A DNA stretch of 64,000 nucleotides from Neptunomonas marina (GTDB taxonomy: Bacteria > Pseudomonadota > Gammaproteobacteria > Pseudomonadales > Balneatricaceae). Positions within the stretch are counted from its first letter, which is position 1; each line of letters opens with the position of its first letter. The DNA lies in the NCBI RefSeq assembly GCF_004005935.1, contig NZ_SACQ01000009.1, positions 1 through 64,000 of the forward strand. The letters run 5' to 3'. Below, piece after piece: positions 44,644-52,906 of this stretch. The translations under genes were made by a program, and so were the position numbers. The notes under the pieces are model-generated. The model worked only from the letters and a program-made list of their open reading frames with translations, was not told the origin of the DNA and searched no databases.

Positions 44644-45879
44644 CTATGCTTTCGGTGTTAGCACAAAGAACCCTACATCAATCGAGTTCTCATCAAACCC
44701 ACCTTCGCAGTAGGCAAGATAGTAGCGCCACAAGCGGTAAAAGCGATCATCAAAGCCTTGCTGGCGAATAGTAGGCCAGTGCTGCTCGAATTTAGCCGCC
44801 CACTCACGTAGTGTCTGAGCGTAATCATGGCCGAACATCTGTTGTGTAGTGAGCTCAAAACCATGCTCGTCGGCTTTTTTCCGCAACATCGCAACGCTAG
44901 GTAACATGCCGCCGGGAAATACGTAGCGTTGGATAAAGTCAGCTTGTTTTCGATAACTATGAAAGCGCTCGTCGTCAATCGTGATGATCTGCAAAACCGC
45001 ATTTGCGCCCGGTTTAAGCACTTGGTTGAGCTTGGCGAAGTAGGTATCCCAGTGAGACTCGCCGACCGCCTCAAACATCTCGATGGATACTACACCATCA
45101 TATTTGGCGTCCAGATCGCGATAGTCTGTTAGGCTTAAATTCACCTGCTCTTCAAAACCAGCCGAGACCGCCACCTCCTGCGCCCACTTGAGCTGTTCAG
45201 TTGAGAGGGTGATGCCATCAACGTGGTAGCCTTGGCTGGCCGCTTGGTGGGCAAAACCGCCCCAACCACAACCAATTTCGATAATCGAGGCGCCCTTGGG
45301 TGCATCCAAAAGCTCTAAGATACGGTTGTACTTATTCACCTGCGCAGCTTGCAGTGATTCGCCGTAATCACGATACAACGCCGCCGAGTAGGTCATCGTA
45401 TCGTCCAGCCAGAGCTGGTAGAAATCGTTACCAAGATCATAATGCGCGGCGATGTTACGGCGGCTGCCCTGTTTCGTATTATCGCGACGCTTGTGATACA
45501 GGTTATGCAAGGCTTGAACCAGAAAACGTGCTTTCGCTAGGCCGCTGAGGGCGTGCTCGTTGCGTAAGCCCCAGCGGATGAGTGCGCTCAAGTCGCTGCT
45601 ATCCCATTCACCGGCAAGGTAGGCTTCCGACCAGCCATTGATGCCGCCGGTCAACAAGCGCAGGAAGGGCTTTAGACTGTGCAGTTTTAGGTCAGCTTTC
45701 GGTGCTTGCTCAACGGCAGCTCCCATCCGCTTTTGATAGCCACTTGGGAACGTAACTAATAAGCCCGATTCGGCCTCTTGCAGCGCAGTAGACAAGCGCT
45801 GTGCGACGCGCTGCTCTAACCAGCTTTTGGGAGCATCGCTCGATACAGCTGTGTTCGATAATGGCTCATAGGCTTTCAT
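44644..45879 (-). CDS. cfa: Cyclopropane-fatty-acid synthase-family methyltransferase
   Basis: The 411-residue protein has a CFAS-type N-terminal lipid-binding part (LTGGINGWSEAYLAGEWDS). The SAM-binding methyltransferase domain has YDLGNDFYQLWLDDTMTYSAA, IEIGCGWGGFA, and the CFAS-specific FIQRYVFPGGMLPS. It transfers a methylene or methyl group to double bonds of membrane phospholipid acyl chains. Members of this RpoE-linked group can also start furan fatty-acid synthesis. It overlaps the DUF1365 gene by 14 bases and is the last gene of an ECF-controlled operon. Confidence 0.92.
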   Translation of the reverse strand: MKAYEPLSNTAVSSDAPKSWLEQRVAQRLSTALQEAESGLLVTFPSGYQKRMGAAVEQAPKADLKLHSLKPFLRLLTGGINGWSEAYLAGEWDSSDLSALIRWGLRNEHALSGLAKARFLVQALHNLYHKRRDNTKQGSRRNIAAHYDLGNDFYQLWLDDTMTYSAALYRDYGESLQAAQVNKYNRILELLDAPKGASIIEIGCGWGGFAHQAASQGYHVDGITLSTEQLKWAQEVAVSAGFEEQVNLSLTDYRDLDAKYDGVVSIEMFEAVGESHWDTYFAKLNQVLKPGANAVLQIITIDDERFHSYRKQADFIQRYVFPGGMLPSVAMLRKKADEHGFELTTQQMFGHDYAQTLREWAAKFEQHWPTIRQQGFDDRFYRLWRYYLAYCEGGFDENSIDVGFFVLTPKA

Positions 45880-46678
45880 AGTGAAACTCTCCGTGGTCGT
45901 CCTGCCAGCTTATGCTTTGGCTGATCTCTTTATCTCTAGGTTGAATCACAAGTTTTTTGCGCCATAACTTCAGCGCTTCCCAGTGAATCGCAGTGATCAC
46001 TTTGAGGGTCATCAAAGGGTATTTCGTAAAGGCTTTGATCAATTGCTTATCGTTTAGCGTTTGATGAGTGCCGGTGAAGGTGGCATGCAAGATAGGGTGC
46101 CGTTGCTCGCTTTCGCTATCCACCTCTGTTTGGCGAATACAAACAGCCACTTGTTTCGTCGGCGGTACAATCCTAAAACCGTACGCGGTATCCATCGGCA
46201 TAAAAGGGCTAACGTACATCAACTTGTTGCACTGCTGACGCAGTACAGTCGCGCCTTGCTCAGCCTTTACCAAGTAGGTGTGGCGCGAGCCAAACGTGTT
46301 ATTAACTTCGTACAGCACCACCTCGAGCTCTTGTTGGCGGTTGTAACAAAAATAGACGCTTAACGGATTAAAGGTATAACCCAAAATGCGGGGATAGCAG
46401 AGCACGCGGATTGAATCTGTTGCGCTCTCGAAGCCCCGCTTGCTGAGTAGCTGAGTGATCCTTGTGCGTAACCCTCGCTCACCGCTGCCATGGTCCTTCT
46501 CGTGAAATGAGAACAGATTGAAACGATTGACGGAGAAAAAACGCAGTTTATTCAGGCGCTCAAGCTCATCAAGGTCGATCAAACAGGAGAACACGCGATA
46601 GATAAAGCGATGTGTCGCTGGGCGAAAGCGATGATGCATCACATGCCCTTCGTACAGCGCTGATGCGAGTTTATCCAT
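45866..46678 (-). CDS. DUF1365 protein
   Basis: The 270-residue protein begins ALYEGHVMHHRFRPATHRFIYRVF, has FNPLSVYFCYNRQ, and continues with HVSPFMP-like YVSPFMPMDTAYGF, all typical of DUF1365. It constantly occurs between an FAD-dependent oxidase and a Cfa-like enzyme, as here. It overlaps both neighbours, by 8 and 14 bases, so the three are one translational unit. A role in making modified (methylated or furan) fatty acids is inferred from context. Confidence 0.9.
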   Translation of the reverse strand: MDKLASALYEGHVMHHRFRPATHRFIYRVFSCLIDLDELERLNKLRFFSVNRFNLFSFHEKDHGSGERGLRTRITQLLSKRGFESATDSIRVLCYPRILGYTFNPLSVYFCYNRQQELEVVLYEVNNTFGSRHTYLVKAEQGATVLRQQCNKLMYVSPFMPMDTAYGFRIVPPTKQVAVCIRQTEVDSESEQRHPILHATFTGTHQTLNDKQLIKAFTKYPLMTLKVITAIHWEALKLWRKKLVIQPRDKEISQSISWQDDHGEFHYESL

Positions 46679-48056
46679 GCGCTTGCTCCTTTTGAGGGCG
46701 GCTCAAAGGTTTGGGTGTGGTGTCAGTGACAAAAATACGGGTGTTTGGCTCATCGAGCTGCCATGGGCGCGGGATGCCTCCCAACTGCTCGGCTACAGCG
46801 ATCCCCGATTGAATACCATCTTCGTGGAAACCATAGCCAAAATAAGCGCCACAGAACCAAGTGCGATGCTTACCTTGGAGCGACCATAGCTGTTGTTGAG
46901 AGGTGAGGGCATCTTTCCCAAACTCTGGGTGGTCATAAAAGAAGCTGCGTAAAATGGTGCCTTGTGCAGGCTCCTCGAGTGGATTGAGCGACACAAAAAC
47001 CGGGCGCTCAACACCAATCGGTTGCAGCTTGTTCATCCAATAGGTCACCGAGACACGCTGTGAGTCATCGCGCTCTCCTTCAGAGAGGTAGTTCCAGCTC
47101 GACCATGCCGCCTCGCGCTGTGGCATTAGGCTAGCATCTAGGTGTAGGTAGGCTTTGTTACGCTGGTATGGGAAGCGTTGTAACAGCGTGCGTTCATCCC
47201 CTGTTGCATCTGCAAGCAAAGACAAGGCCTGATCTGAATGGCAAGCAAGCACGACATCGTCGTAAATCTCTTGGTTGCCATGGTGGTCTTCGACGACAAC
47301 ATAGTCGTCAAACCGGGTGATTTTGTGTACGCGGCTATTTAAGCGAATCGAGTCGCCTAACGCGTCAGCAACCTTATCGACATATTGGCGGCTGCCACCA
47401 ACGACGGTGCGCCACTGGGGGCGGTCTTTGAGTTGCACTAGACCATGGTTTTGGCAGAAACGCAGGAACGCGCCAGCTGGGTAGTTGAGCATCTTATCGA
47501 CAGGTGTTGACCAAATCGCTGCACCCATTGGTAGCAGGTGGTCGTATATAAAGGTATCTGCGTACTTCTCGCTTTTCAGCAGCTCGCCCAGTGACATACG
47601 CTCTAGGTCGTATTTTTGATGTAGGGTACTAGCATCACGATAGAAGCGCAGCAGCTCTCTTACCATTTTCCAGAAGATTGGTCGGAACGTGTTGCGCTTT
47701 TGGGCGAGTAATCCAGCAAGTCCGGTTCCGGCGTATTCCAGTTGTCCGCTATTAATTGATACTGCGAATGACATGTCGGTTTCGCATGTTTTAACCTGTA
47801 AACTCTCAAAAAATCTGACTAGATTTGGGTAGTTCACTGGGTTGTAAACAATGAAACCGGTGTCCACATCAATGATTTGGTTGTCTACACTGCAAGTAAT
47901 TGTATTGGAGTGTCCGCCTAGGCGATCATCTTTTTCATATAGGGTTACGTCGTGAACCTGATTGAGGAGCCAAGCGCAACTTAATCCAGATATGCCGGAG
48001 CCGATCACCGCGATTTTGCGGGGGTGTATGGCTTTTAAGTTGTTATTCGATTCCAT
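46671..48056 (-). CDS. FAD-dependent amine-oxidase-like protein
   Basis: The 461-residue flavoprotein has the FAD site IAVIGSGISGLSCAWLL and YEKDDRLGGHSNT. It has a substrate-domain end with WFCGAYFGYGFHEDGIQSG, as in the NAD(P)/FAD family that pairs with DUF1365 and Cfa. It probably acts on an acyl chain, as a desaturase-like or saturase step. ATG 48056 is preferred over 48128 because the longer form would begin inside the -35 region of the ECF promoter. It is the first gene of the operon. Confidence 0.9.
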   Translation of the reverse strand: MESNNNLKAIHPRKIAVIGSGISGLSCAWLLNQVHDVTLYEKDDRLGGHSNTITCSVDNQIIDVDTGFIVYNPVNYPNLVRFFESLQVKTCETDMSFAVSINSGQLEYAGTGLAGLLAQKRNTFRPIFWKMVRELLRFYRDASTLHQKYDLERMSLGELLKSEKYADTFIYDHLLPMGAAIWSTPVDKMLNYPAGAFLRFCQNHGLVQLKDRPQWRTVVGGSRQYVDKVADALGDSIRLNSRVHKITRFDDYVVVEDHHGNQEIYDDVVLACHSDQALSLLADATGDERTLLQRFPYQRNKAYLHLDASLMPQREAAWSSWNYLSEGERDDSQRVSVTYWMNKLQPIGVERPVFVSLNPLEEPAQGTILRSFFYDHPEFGKDALTSQQQLWSLQGKHRTWFCGAYFGYGFHEDGIQSGIAVAEQLGGIPRPWQLDEPNTRIFVTDTTPKPLSRPQKEQAHG

Positions 48057-48100
48057 AATGTAGTTCTCAGTCGGCAGGAAAGTGTTGATGTTAGTGGAGT

Positions 48101-48127
48101 TTACGCGATCCCCTGTGAAAAAGATCA
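48101..48127 (-). promoter_or_regulatory. ECF promoter of the FAD-DUF1365-cfa operon
   Basis: On the minus strand TGATCT (48127-48122) is followed by 16 bases and CGTAA (48105-48101), leaving a leader of about 38 bases before ATG 48056. It is arranged back to back with the sigma gene promoter. Confidence 0.88.
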
Positions 48128-48154
48128 CTACGATAGCCTTTTGCCCAACTCATA

Positions 48155-48181
48155 TGATCTGAATTAAATCCACCAGCGTAA
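48155..48181 (+). promoter_or_regulatory. ECF promoter of the sigma-chrR operon (autoregulatory)
   Basis: TGATCT (48155-48160), 16 bases, CGTAA (48177-48181). It is identical to the other three sites. The -10 element ends only eight bases before ATG 48190 and overlaps the AAGGAG that would serve as ribosome-binding site. Confidence 0.85.
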
Positions 48182-48189
48182 GGAGCGTT

Positions 48190-48783
48190 ATGGATAACAA
48201 ACCACCGGGTGATGAAGTGGAAAATATAGCTATGATCAGGCCGACAACGGCTCAAGATTGGAGCGCTCTGCTGGAGCGGGTTGCAGAGGAACGCGACCGC
48301 AGCTCGTTTGTGCAGCTATTCCAGCATTTTGCACCGCGTGTAAAGTCTTACATTTTGCGTCTTGGGCTAGTGGAATCAACCGCCGAAGAGATTATGCAAG
48401 AAACGATGCTATCCGTATGGAGAAAAGCGCATCTGTATCATCGCAAAAAAGCATCGGCTAGCACGTGGATTTTCACGCTCGCGCGGAACCAAAGTATCGA
48501 TTGGATGCGAAAACAGAAGTATCCAGAGTATGGCTTGGAGGAGTGGCACGAAGAGCCAGACGACTCAAAAGACGAGTGTGCAGATTCCGTTTTAACAGAT
48601 CGAATGATAAAAGCGATCAACACGTTGCCGGAAAACCAAGCACAAGTTATCTATATGTCGTTTTTTGAGGGCCGATCACACACCGATATTTCGGATCGGT
48701 TAGGCGTGCCGCTTGGGAGCGTCAAATCGCGCATCCGACTAGCCTCTGAGAAGTTGAAACACATGTGGAGAGATGATGTATGA
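48190..48783 (+). CDS. rpoE: ECF sigma factor, RpoE/ChrR group (ECF11-like)
   Basis: The 197-residue sigma factor has region 2 at about 35-100 (FAPRVKSYILRLGLVESTAEEIMQE, then TWIFTLARNQSIDWMRK) and region 4 at about 135-190 (LPENQAQVIYMSFFEGRSHTDISDRLGVPLGSVKSRI). Its next gene is a ChrR-type anti-sigma, overlapping by four bases. This places it in the group that directs the singlet-oxygen response in Rhodobacter. ATG 48190 is provisional; ATG 48232 is an alternative because the promoter lies so close. It should recognise the four TGATCT-N16-CGTAA promoters. Confidence 0.92.
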   Translation: MDNKPPGDEVENIAMIRPTTAQDWSALLERVAEERDRSSFVQLFQHFAPRVKSYILRLGLVESTAEEIMQETMLSVWRKAHLYHRKKASASTWIFTLARNQSIDWMRKQKYPEYGLEEWHEEPDDSKDECADSVLTDRMIKAINTLPENQAQVIYMSFFEGRSHTDISDRLGVPLGSVKSRIRLASEKLKHMWRDDV

Positions 48784-49454
48784 ACGTTAAACATCACCTT
48801 GATGAAGCGACATTGGTCAGCTATGCGGCTGGATCGATGTCACAGGCGATGGCGTTGGTGGTTGCGTGCCACATTGCCATGTGCCCTAAATGCCGTGAAC
48901 GTGTCAAAGACTCTGAGGCGATCGGAGGCATGCTGCTAGAAGGTTTGCAGCCTGCGGCTATTAAAGGCGATGCGCTCGATTCAGTGCTAGCCGCGCTCGA
49001 TAATGAGCCATCAGTTAATGCCGCAATCGCGCCGACAGAGATTCACCGTGATCGCGCCGTAGATGCCCGTTCGGTCCCAGCGCCGTTACAGGATTACATT
49101 GGCGGATCGTTAGACACCGTTGAGTGGCGAACTATTGTTCCTGGTGTTTACTATCACGACCTGCCATGCAAATCAGAACGCGGCGGCGTGTCGCGGTTGC
49201 TGCGTATAGCGCCGGGCAAAGCGATGTTACCGCACTCGCACGATGGAAATGAGCTAACCTTAATATTGCAAGGCTCGTTCTCTGATGAGGTTGGCCGCTT
49301 TACAGCCGGTGATATTGCCGATCTGGATGGTGATATCGAACATCAGCCACTGGTGGACAGTGAAGTTGACTGTATCTGTTTGATCGCTACAGAGGCGCCG
49401 CTGAAGTTCAGCACCTTGCTAGGAAAAATTGTACAACCGATTACCGGTTTCTAG
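48780..49454 (+). CDS. chrR: ChrR-type zinc anti-sigma factor with cupin domain
   Basis: The 224-residue protein has an N-terminal anti-sigma domain with His6, His31, Cys35 and Cys38 (HIAMCPKC). These positions correspond to the zinc ligands of Rhodobacter ChrR. A C-terminal cupin domain follows, with candidate metal ligands His152, His154, Glu158 and His188 (LPHSHDGNELT). It holds the sigma factor inactive until singlet oxygen or organic hydroperoxide is sensed. All ligands of both metal sites are present, so it should be functional. It overlaps the sigma gene by ATGA. Confidence 0.93.
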   Translation: MNVKHHLDEATLVSYAAGSMSQAMALVVACHIAMCPKCRERVKDSEAIGGMLLEGLQPAAIKGDALDSVLAALDNEPSVNAAIAPTEIHRDRAVDARSVPAPLQDYIGGSLDTVEWRTIVPGVYYHDLPCKSERGGVSRLLRIAPGKAMLPHSHDGNELTLILQGSFSDEVGRFTAGDIADLDGDIEHQPLVDSEVDCICLIATEAPLKFSTLLGKIVQPITGF

Positions 49455-49489
49455 TGTCACTGGAAGCTATTTTTACTAGAGGGTAGGTC

Positions 49490-50455
49490 ATGGAAAGTTC
49501 AGAGCAAAAACCATCTATTCCTGTTGGGATCAGCGCGTGTTTGCTAGGCCAGAAAGTCCGATTTGACGGCGGCCATAAACAATCGCGCTATTGCTTGAAT
49601 GTGCTTAGTGATTGCTTCGAGTTTATCTCTTTCTGTCCTGAAGTTGCGATCGGATTGCCGATCCCGCGTGAGCCGATACGCCTCGTTGGAGACGCTGATG
49701 CCCCTCGTGTTGTCGGTACAAAAGATCCATCGATGGACGTAACCGATAAGCTGCACGCCTACGCCGAAGAGGTGTTCGAGTCACACAAAGAGTTATGCGG
49801 CTACGTGTTGATGAAGGGTTCGCCCAGCTGCGGCATGGAGCGCGTCAAGATCTATCATGAAAATGGTATGCCCAACATATCAGGGCGCGGTGCGTATGCT
49901 GCACGTTTAATGGACCTGCATCCTGCGTTACCAGTGGAAGAGGAGGGGCGCTTACACGACCCAATCCTCAGAGAAAACTTTATTACACGCGTTTTCGTTT
50001 ATTACGAATGGCAACGCAGCGTGATGGAGCAACCCACGCTGCACAAAGTGATTCAGTTTCACAGTCGCCACAAGTATCAACTTATGGCGCACAGCTACGA
50101 GGGTTACCGGGAACTGGGTAAATATCTAGCGACTGATGCGCCCAAAGCGCCATTAGAAGAGGTGCTCAACACCTATATTTTGCGCTTAATGGAACACCTG
50201 ACTAAACGTGCCAACCGTAAATCACACACCAATGTGTTGATGCACATTATGGGTTACCTCAAGCGTGATATTGACTCTGAAACAAAGCAAGACTTACTAG
50301 ATGCCATTGATCAGTACCGCACCAGCAAAGTTAACCTAACGGTGCCGCTTGCGTTGTTGAAGCATTATCTTAAACGCCATGGTAGTGATTACATAAAATC
50401 CCAGGCGTACCTAGACCCATATCCCCATGAGCTAGGGCTGCGCAATTACATTTAA
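49490..50455 (+). CDS. DUF523-DUF1722 fusion (TudS-like desulfidase + YbgA domain)
   Basis: The 321-residue protein has an N-terminal DUF523 half with the three cluster-binding cysteines Cys17 (SACLLG), Cys49 (FCPE) and Cys114 (SPSCG). The C-terminal DUF1722 half has QFHSRHKYQLMAHS and a run of helices. DUF523 includes TudS, a [4Fe-4S] thiouracil desulfidase, which suggests handling of thiolated pyrimidines. It lies 35 bases after chrR in the same operon. Genes of this type often precede a photolyase, which is missing here. Confidence 0.9.
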   Translation: MESSEQKPSIPVGISACLLGQKVRFDGGHKQSRYCLNVLSDCFEFISFCPEVAIGLPIPREPIRLVGDADAPRVVGTKDPSMDVTDKLHAYAEEVFESHKELCGYVLMKGSPSCGMERVKIYHENGMPNISGRGAYAARLMDLHPALPVEEEGRLHDPILRENFITRVFVYYEWQRSVMEQPTLHKVIQFHSRHKYQLMAHSYEGYRELGKYLATDAPKAPLEEVLNTYILRLMEHLTKRANRKSHTNVLMHIMGYLKRDIDSETKQDLLDAIDQYRTSKVNLTVPLALLKHYLKRHGSDYIKSQAYLDPYPHELGLRNYI

Positions 50456-50484
50456 TTTATATCGTGCGAAGTAGCGGAGGTGTT

Positions 50485-51051
50485 ATGGGCTTGAATCGTT
50501 TGGCGTTAAAGGCATGTTTAGTGGTAGCGATTGGGCCCTGCGCACCGTCCGCTTTTGCTCAGTCTTGCAGCGCTTTGTTGGATTACACCTTTAAACGGTT
50601 AGGCGAGACGCAAACGGAACGCCTCTGCGAAACGTACCAAGATAAGCTGGTTCTGGTGGTCAATACTGCCAGCAAGTGTGCGTTTACCCGCCAGTATGAA
50701 GGGCTTGAGGGCCTTTACTCCAAATACAAAGAGAAAGGCTTGGTGGTACTCGGCTTTCCATCGAATGATTTTGCCGGTCAAGAACCGGGTACCGAACAAG
50801 AAATTAGCGACTTCTGCCGCCTCACATACAGTGTGCAGTTCCCAATGTTCGAGAAGGTACACGCGCGTCAAGGCTCTGCACATCCTTTCTACCAGCAGCT
50901 AGCCGACGAGGCGGGCGAGTATCCCGGCTGGAACTTCCACAAATATCTCATCTCACCCGAGGGCAAGCTGTTAGGCAGCTACAAAAGCCACATCGAGCCT
51001 AATGACACGACGCTCGTGAACCTCATCCAAGCGAACTTGCCGAATGAGTGA
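50485..51051 (+). CDS. Exported glutathione peroxidase-family protein
   Basis: The 188-residue protein has a signal peptide (cleavage near SAFA-QS). The GPx fold has peroxidatic Cys65 in NTASKCAFTRQYEGLE, Gln99 in SNDFAGQEPG, and WNFHKYLIS. The cysteine form is likely thioredoxin-type and reduces hydroperoxides, here in the periplasm. GCGGAGG is five bases before ATG 50485. It overlaps the ABC1 kinase gene by eight bases. Its place in the sigma-chrR operon fits defence against lipid hydroperoxides formed by singlet oxygen. Confidence 0.9.
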   Translation: MGLNRLALKACLVVAIGPCAPSAFAQSCSALLDYTFKRLGETQTERLCETYQDKLVLVVNTASKCAFTRQYEGLEGLYSKYKEKGLVVLGFPSNDFAGQEPGTEQEISDFCRLTYSVQFPMFEKVHARQGSAHPFYQQLADEAGEYPGWNFHKYLISPEGKLLGSYKSHIEPNDTTLVNLIQANLPNE

Positions 51052-52372
51052 GCAAACCAAACGTGCGGTCGCGGTGCCACGTTCACGTATCTCTCGGCTG
51101 GGGCGTTTAGGGTCGCTAGCTGGCCGTGTAGCGGGCAATATGTTGATTGATGGGGGAAAGCAACTGGCACGCGGACAGCGCCCAGCGGCGCGTGATCTGC
51201 TGTTAACTCCCAGCAACATGCAGCAGTTAGCAAATAAGCTTGCAACGATGCGCGGTGCAGCAATGAAGGTTGGGCAGTTGCTATCGATGGACACAGGCAA
51301 CCTGTTGCCTGCGGAGCTAACCGCTATTTTAGAGCGGCTGCGCGAAGATGCGGTCATTATGCCAGCTGTGCAGCTACATGATGCTCTAGAGCGTAATTGG
51401 GGCGAAAACTGGTCTGATAACTTCGTGCGCTTCTCCTTCGAGCCCATCGCCGCTGCCTCTATTGGACAGGTACACCGAGCCATGAGCCGTAATGAGCAGG
51501 ACATGGCAGTTAAGATCCAGTACCCCGGCGTAAAAGAGAGTATCGATAGCGATTTAGATAACGTATTTGGTCTGCTGCGCTTGAGTGGCTTGATCCCTAA
51601 AGAGCTCGATCTCAACCCGCTTATCGACGAAGCGCGCTCACAGCTTAAGCGCGAGGCAGACTACGCCCTTGAGGGTGCTAGCATCGAAGAGTATTACGCA
51701 GCATTAAGTACCAGTGCACTCAAAGATCGGTTTTTGATGCCACGCTTTTTCAGCGACTACTCAACACCTGAGATCCTTTGCATGAGTTATGTGGAGGGTG
51801 TCTCGCTGGACGCGTTGCAGTCAGCTCCCCAATCAGTGCGTGATCGGTGTGTCGCTGATCTATTTGAGCTTCTATTGATGGAGTTTACGCAGTTTGGCTT
51901 CGTACAGACCGATCCTAACTTAGCGAACTACCAGTACAGCACCGCAGAGGATAAGGTTGTGCTGCTCGATTTTGGTGCTAATCGCGCGTTTGAACGCCCC
52001 TTTGTTGAACGATACTGTCGTGCGATACGGGCAGCGATCGAGCAGCAGAGCGACACGTTAGCGCAAGCGCTATCTGACCTTGGCTTCTTTGCGCAGAATC
52101 GCCAGCAAAGTAATCTGCCTTTAGTGCTCGATATTTTTATGATGGCGATGGAGCCGCTGCGTAGCGATGGCGTCTACGATTTTGGCGCAACGGATTTAGC
52201 GCAGCGTATTCATCAAAAGGGCTTGGAGATCAGTTCAAACCCTGATGCGTGGCACACGCCGCCACCTGATGTGCTGTTTTTGCACCGTAAATTAGCCGGC
52301 CTTTATCTTATCGCAACGCGCTTCAAAGCCCGCGTTGATGTGGCGGCTATCGCACAGCGTTATCTTTTCTAG
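51044..52372 (+). CDS. ABC1/UbiB-family atypical kinase (AarF-like)
   Basis: The 442-residue protein has the KxGQ motif (AAMKVGQLLSMD), the Ala-rich loop (PIAAASIGQVHRA), AVKIQYPGV with the ATP lysine, and VLLDFGANRAF in place of DFG. The family supports ubiquinone synthesis or quinone/lipid extraction at membranes. It is the last gene of the sigma-chrR operon, so quinone upkeep appears part of the response. It is distinct from the canonical ubiB of a ubiEJB locus. Confidence 0.9.
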   Translation: MSEQTKRAVAVPRSRISRLGRLGSLAGRVAGNMLIDGGKQLARGQRPAARDLLLTPSNMQQLANKLATMRGAAMKVGQLLSMDTGNLLPAELTAILERLREDAVIMPAVQLHDALERNWGENWSDNFVRFSFEPIAAASIGQVHRAMSRNEQDMAVKIQYPGVKESIDSDLDNVFGLLRLSGLIPKELDLNPLIDEARSQLKREADYALEGASIEEYYAALSTSALKDRFLMPRFFSDYSTPEILCMSYVEGVSLDALQSAPQSVRDRCVADLFELLLMEFTQFGFVQTDPNLANYQYSTAEDKVVLLDFGANRAFERPFVERYCRAIRAAIEQQSDTLAQALSDLGFFAQNRQQSNLPLVLDIFMMAMEPLRSDGVYDFGATDLAQRIHQKGLEISSNPDAWHTPPPDVLFLHRKLAGLYLIATRFKARVDVAAIAQRYLF

Positions 52373-52384
52373 CTTTTCCTCATT

Positions 52385-52411
52385 TGATCTGAAGTGTTTG
52401 CAGGTGCGTAA
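52385..52411 (+). promoter_or_regulatory. ECF promoter of the second DUF3833 gene
   Basis: TGATCT (52385-52390), 16 bases, CGTAA (52407-52411). The expected transcript starts about 25-30 bases before GTG 52445, which also excludes the longer frame that begins at 52415. Confidence 0.87.
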
Positions 52412-52444
52412 AACGTGTATCTATGCAATCGAGTAGGAGGTCAA

Positions 52445-52906
52445 GTGAGCGATTCCAGTTTTTGCCAGCCAACGCTGAACATTTTTGAGTACTTTCGCGG
52501 TAAAACTCAGGCGGCTGGCTTATTTGAAGATCGCTTTGGCCGAATCCAGCGCTCGTTTGTGGTGAGCGTCGATGGCACTGTGGACGAGGGCAATTTGACG
52601 CTCGATGAGCACTTTATCTTCGACGACGGCAAGAAAGAACATCGTATTTGGCGCATCCAAAATCGCGCGGGTAGTTATATCGGCTTTGCCGACGACATTC
52701 CCTCTCAGGCACGGGGCAAAGCTGAAGGAAACCGTTTTTCGTGGCGTTATCAGATGGCGCTGCGCGCAGGTGGTATACCGATCAAATTTGCTTTCGATGA
52801 CAAGATGGTGCTGTTTTCGGGTGGGGTAATGGTCAGCCGTGCTCGGATTACCAAATGGGGGCTGCATGTGGGCACGGTGACCATCGTGTTTACTAAAGAG
52901 GATTAA
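52445..52906 (+). CDS. DUF3833 protein without lipobox
   Basis: The 153-residue paralogue of the 40568 protein shares LDEHFIFDDGKKEHRIWRI, the GNRFSWRYQM region and an ending RITKWGLHVGTVTIVF. It lacks a signal peptide, so it should be cytoplasmic or peripheral. GTG 52445 follows AGGAGG by four bases. It has its own ECF promoter. Its stop codon overlaps that of the converging FAD gene. The function is unknown. Confidence 0.85.
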   Translation: MSDSSFCQPTLNIFEYFRGKTQAAGLFEDRFGRIQRSFVVSVDGTVDEGNLTLDEHFIFDDGKKEHRIWRIQNRAGSYIGFADDIPSQARGKAEGNRFSWRYQMALRAGGIPIKFAFDDKMVLFSGGVMVSRARITKWGLHVGTVTIVFTKED

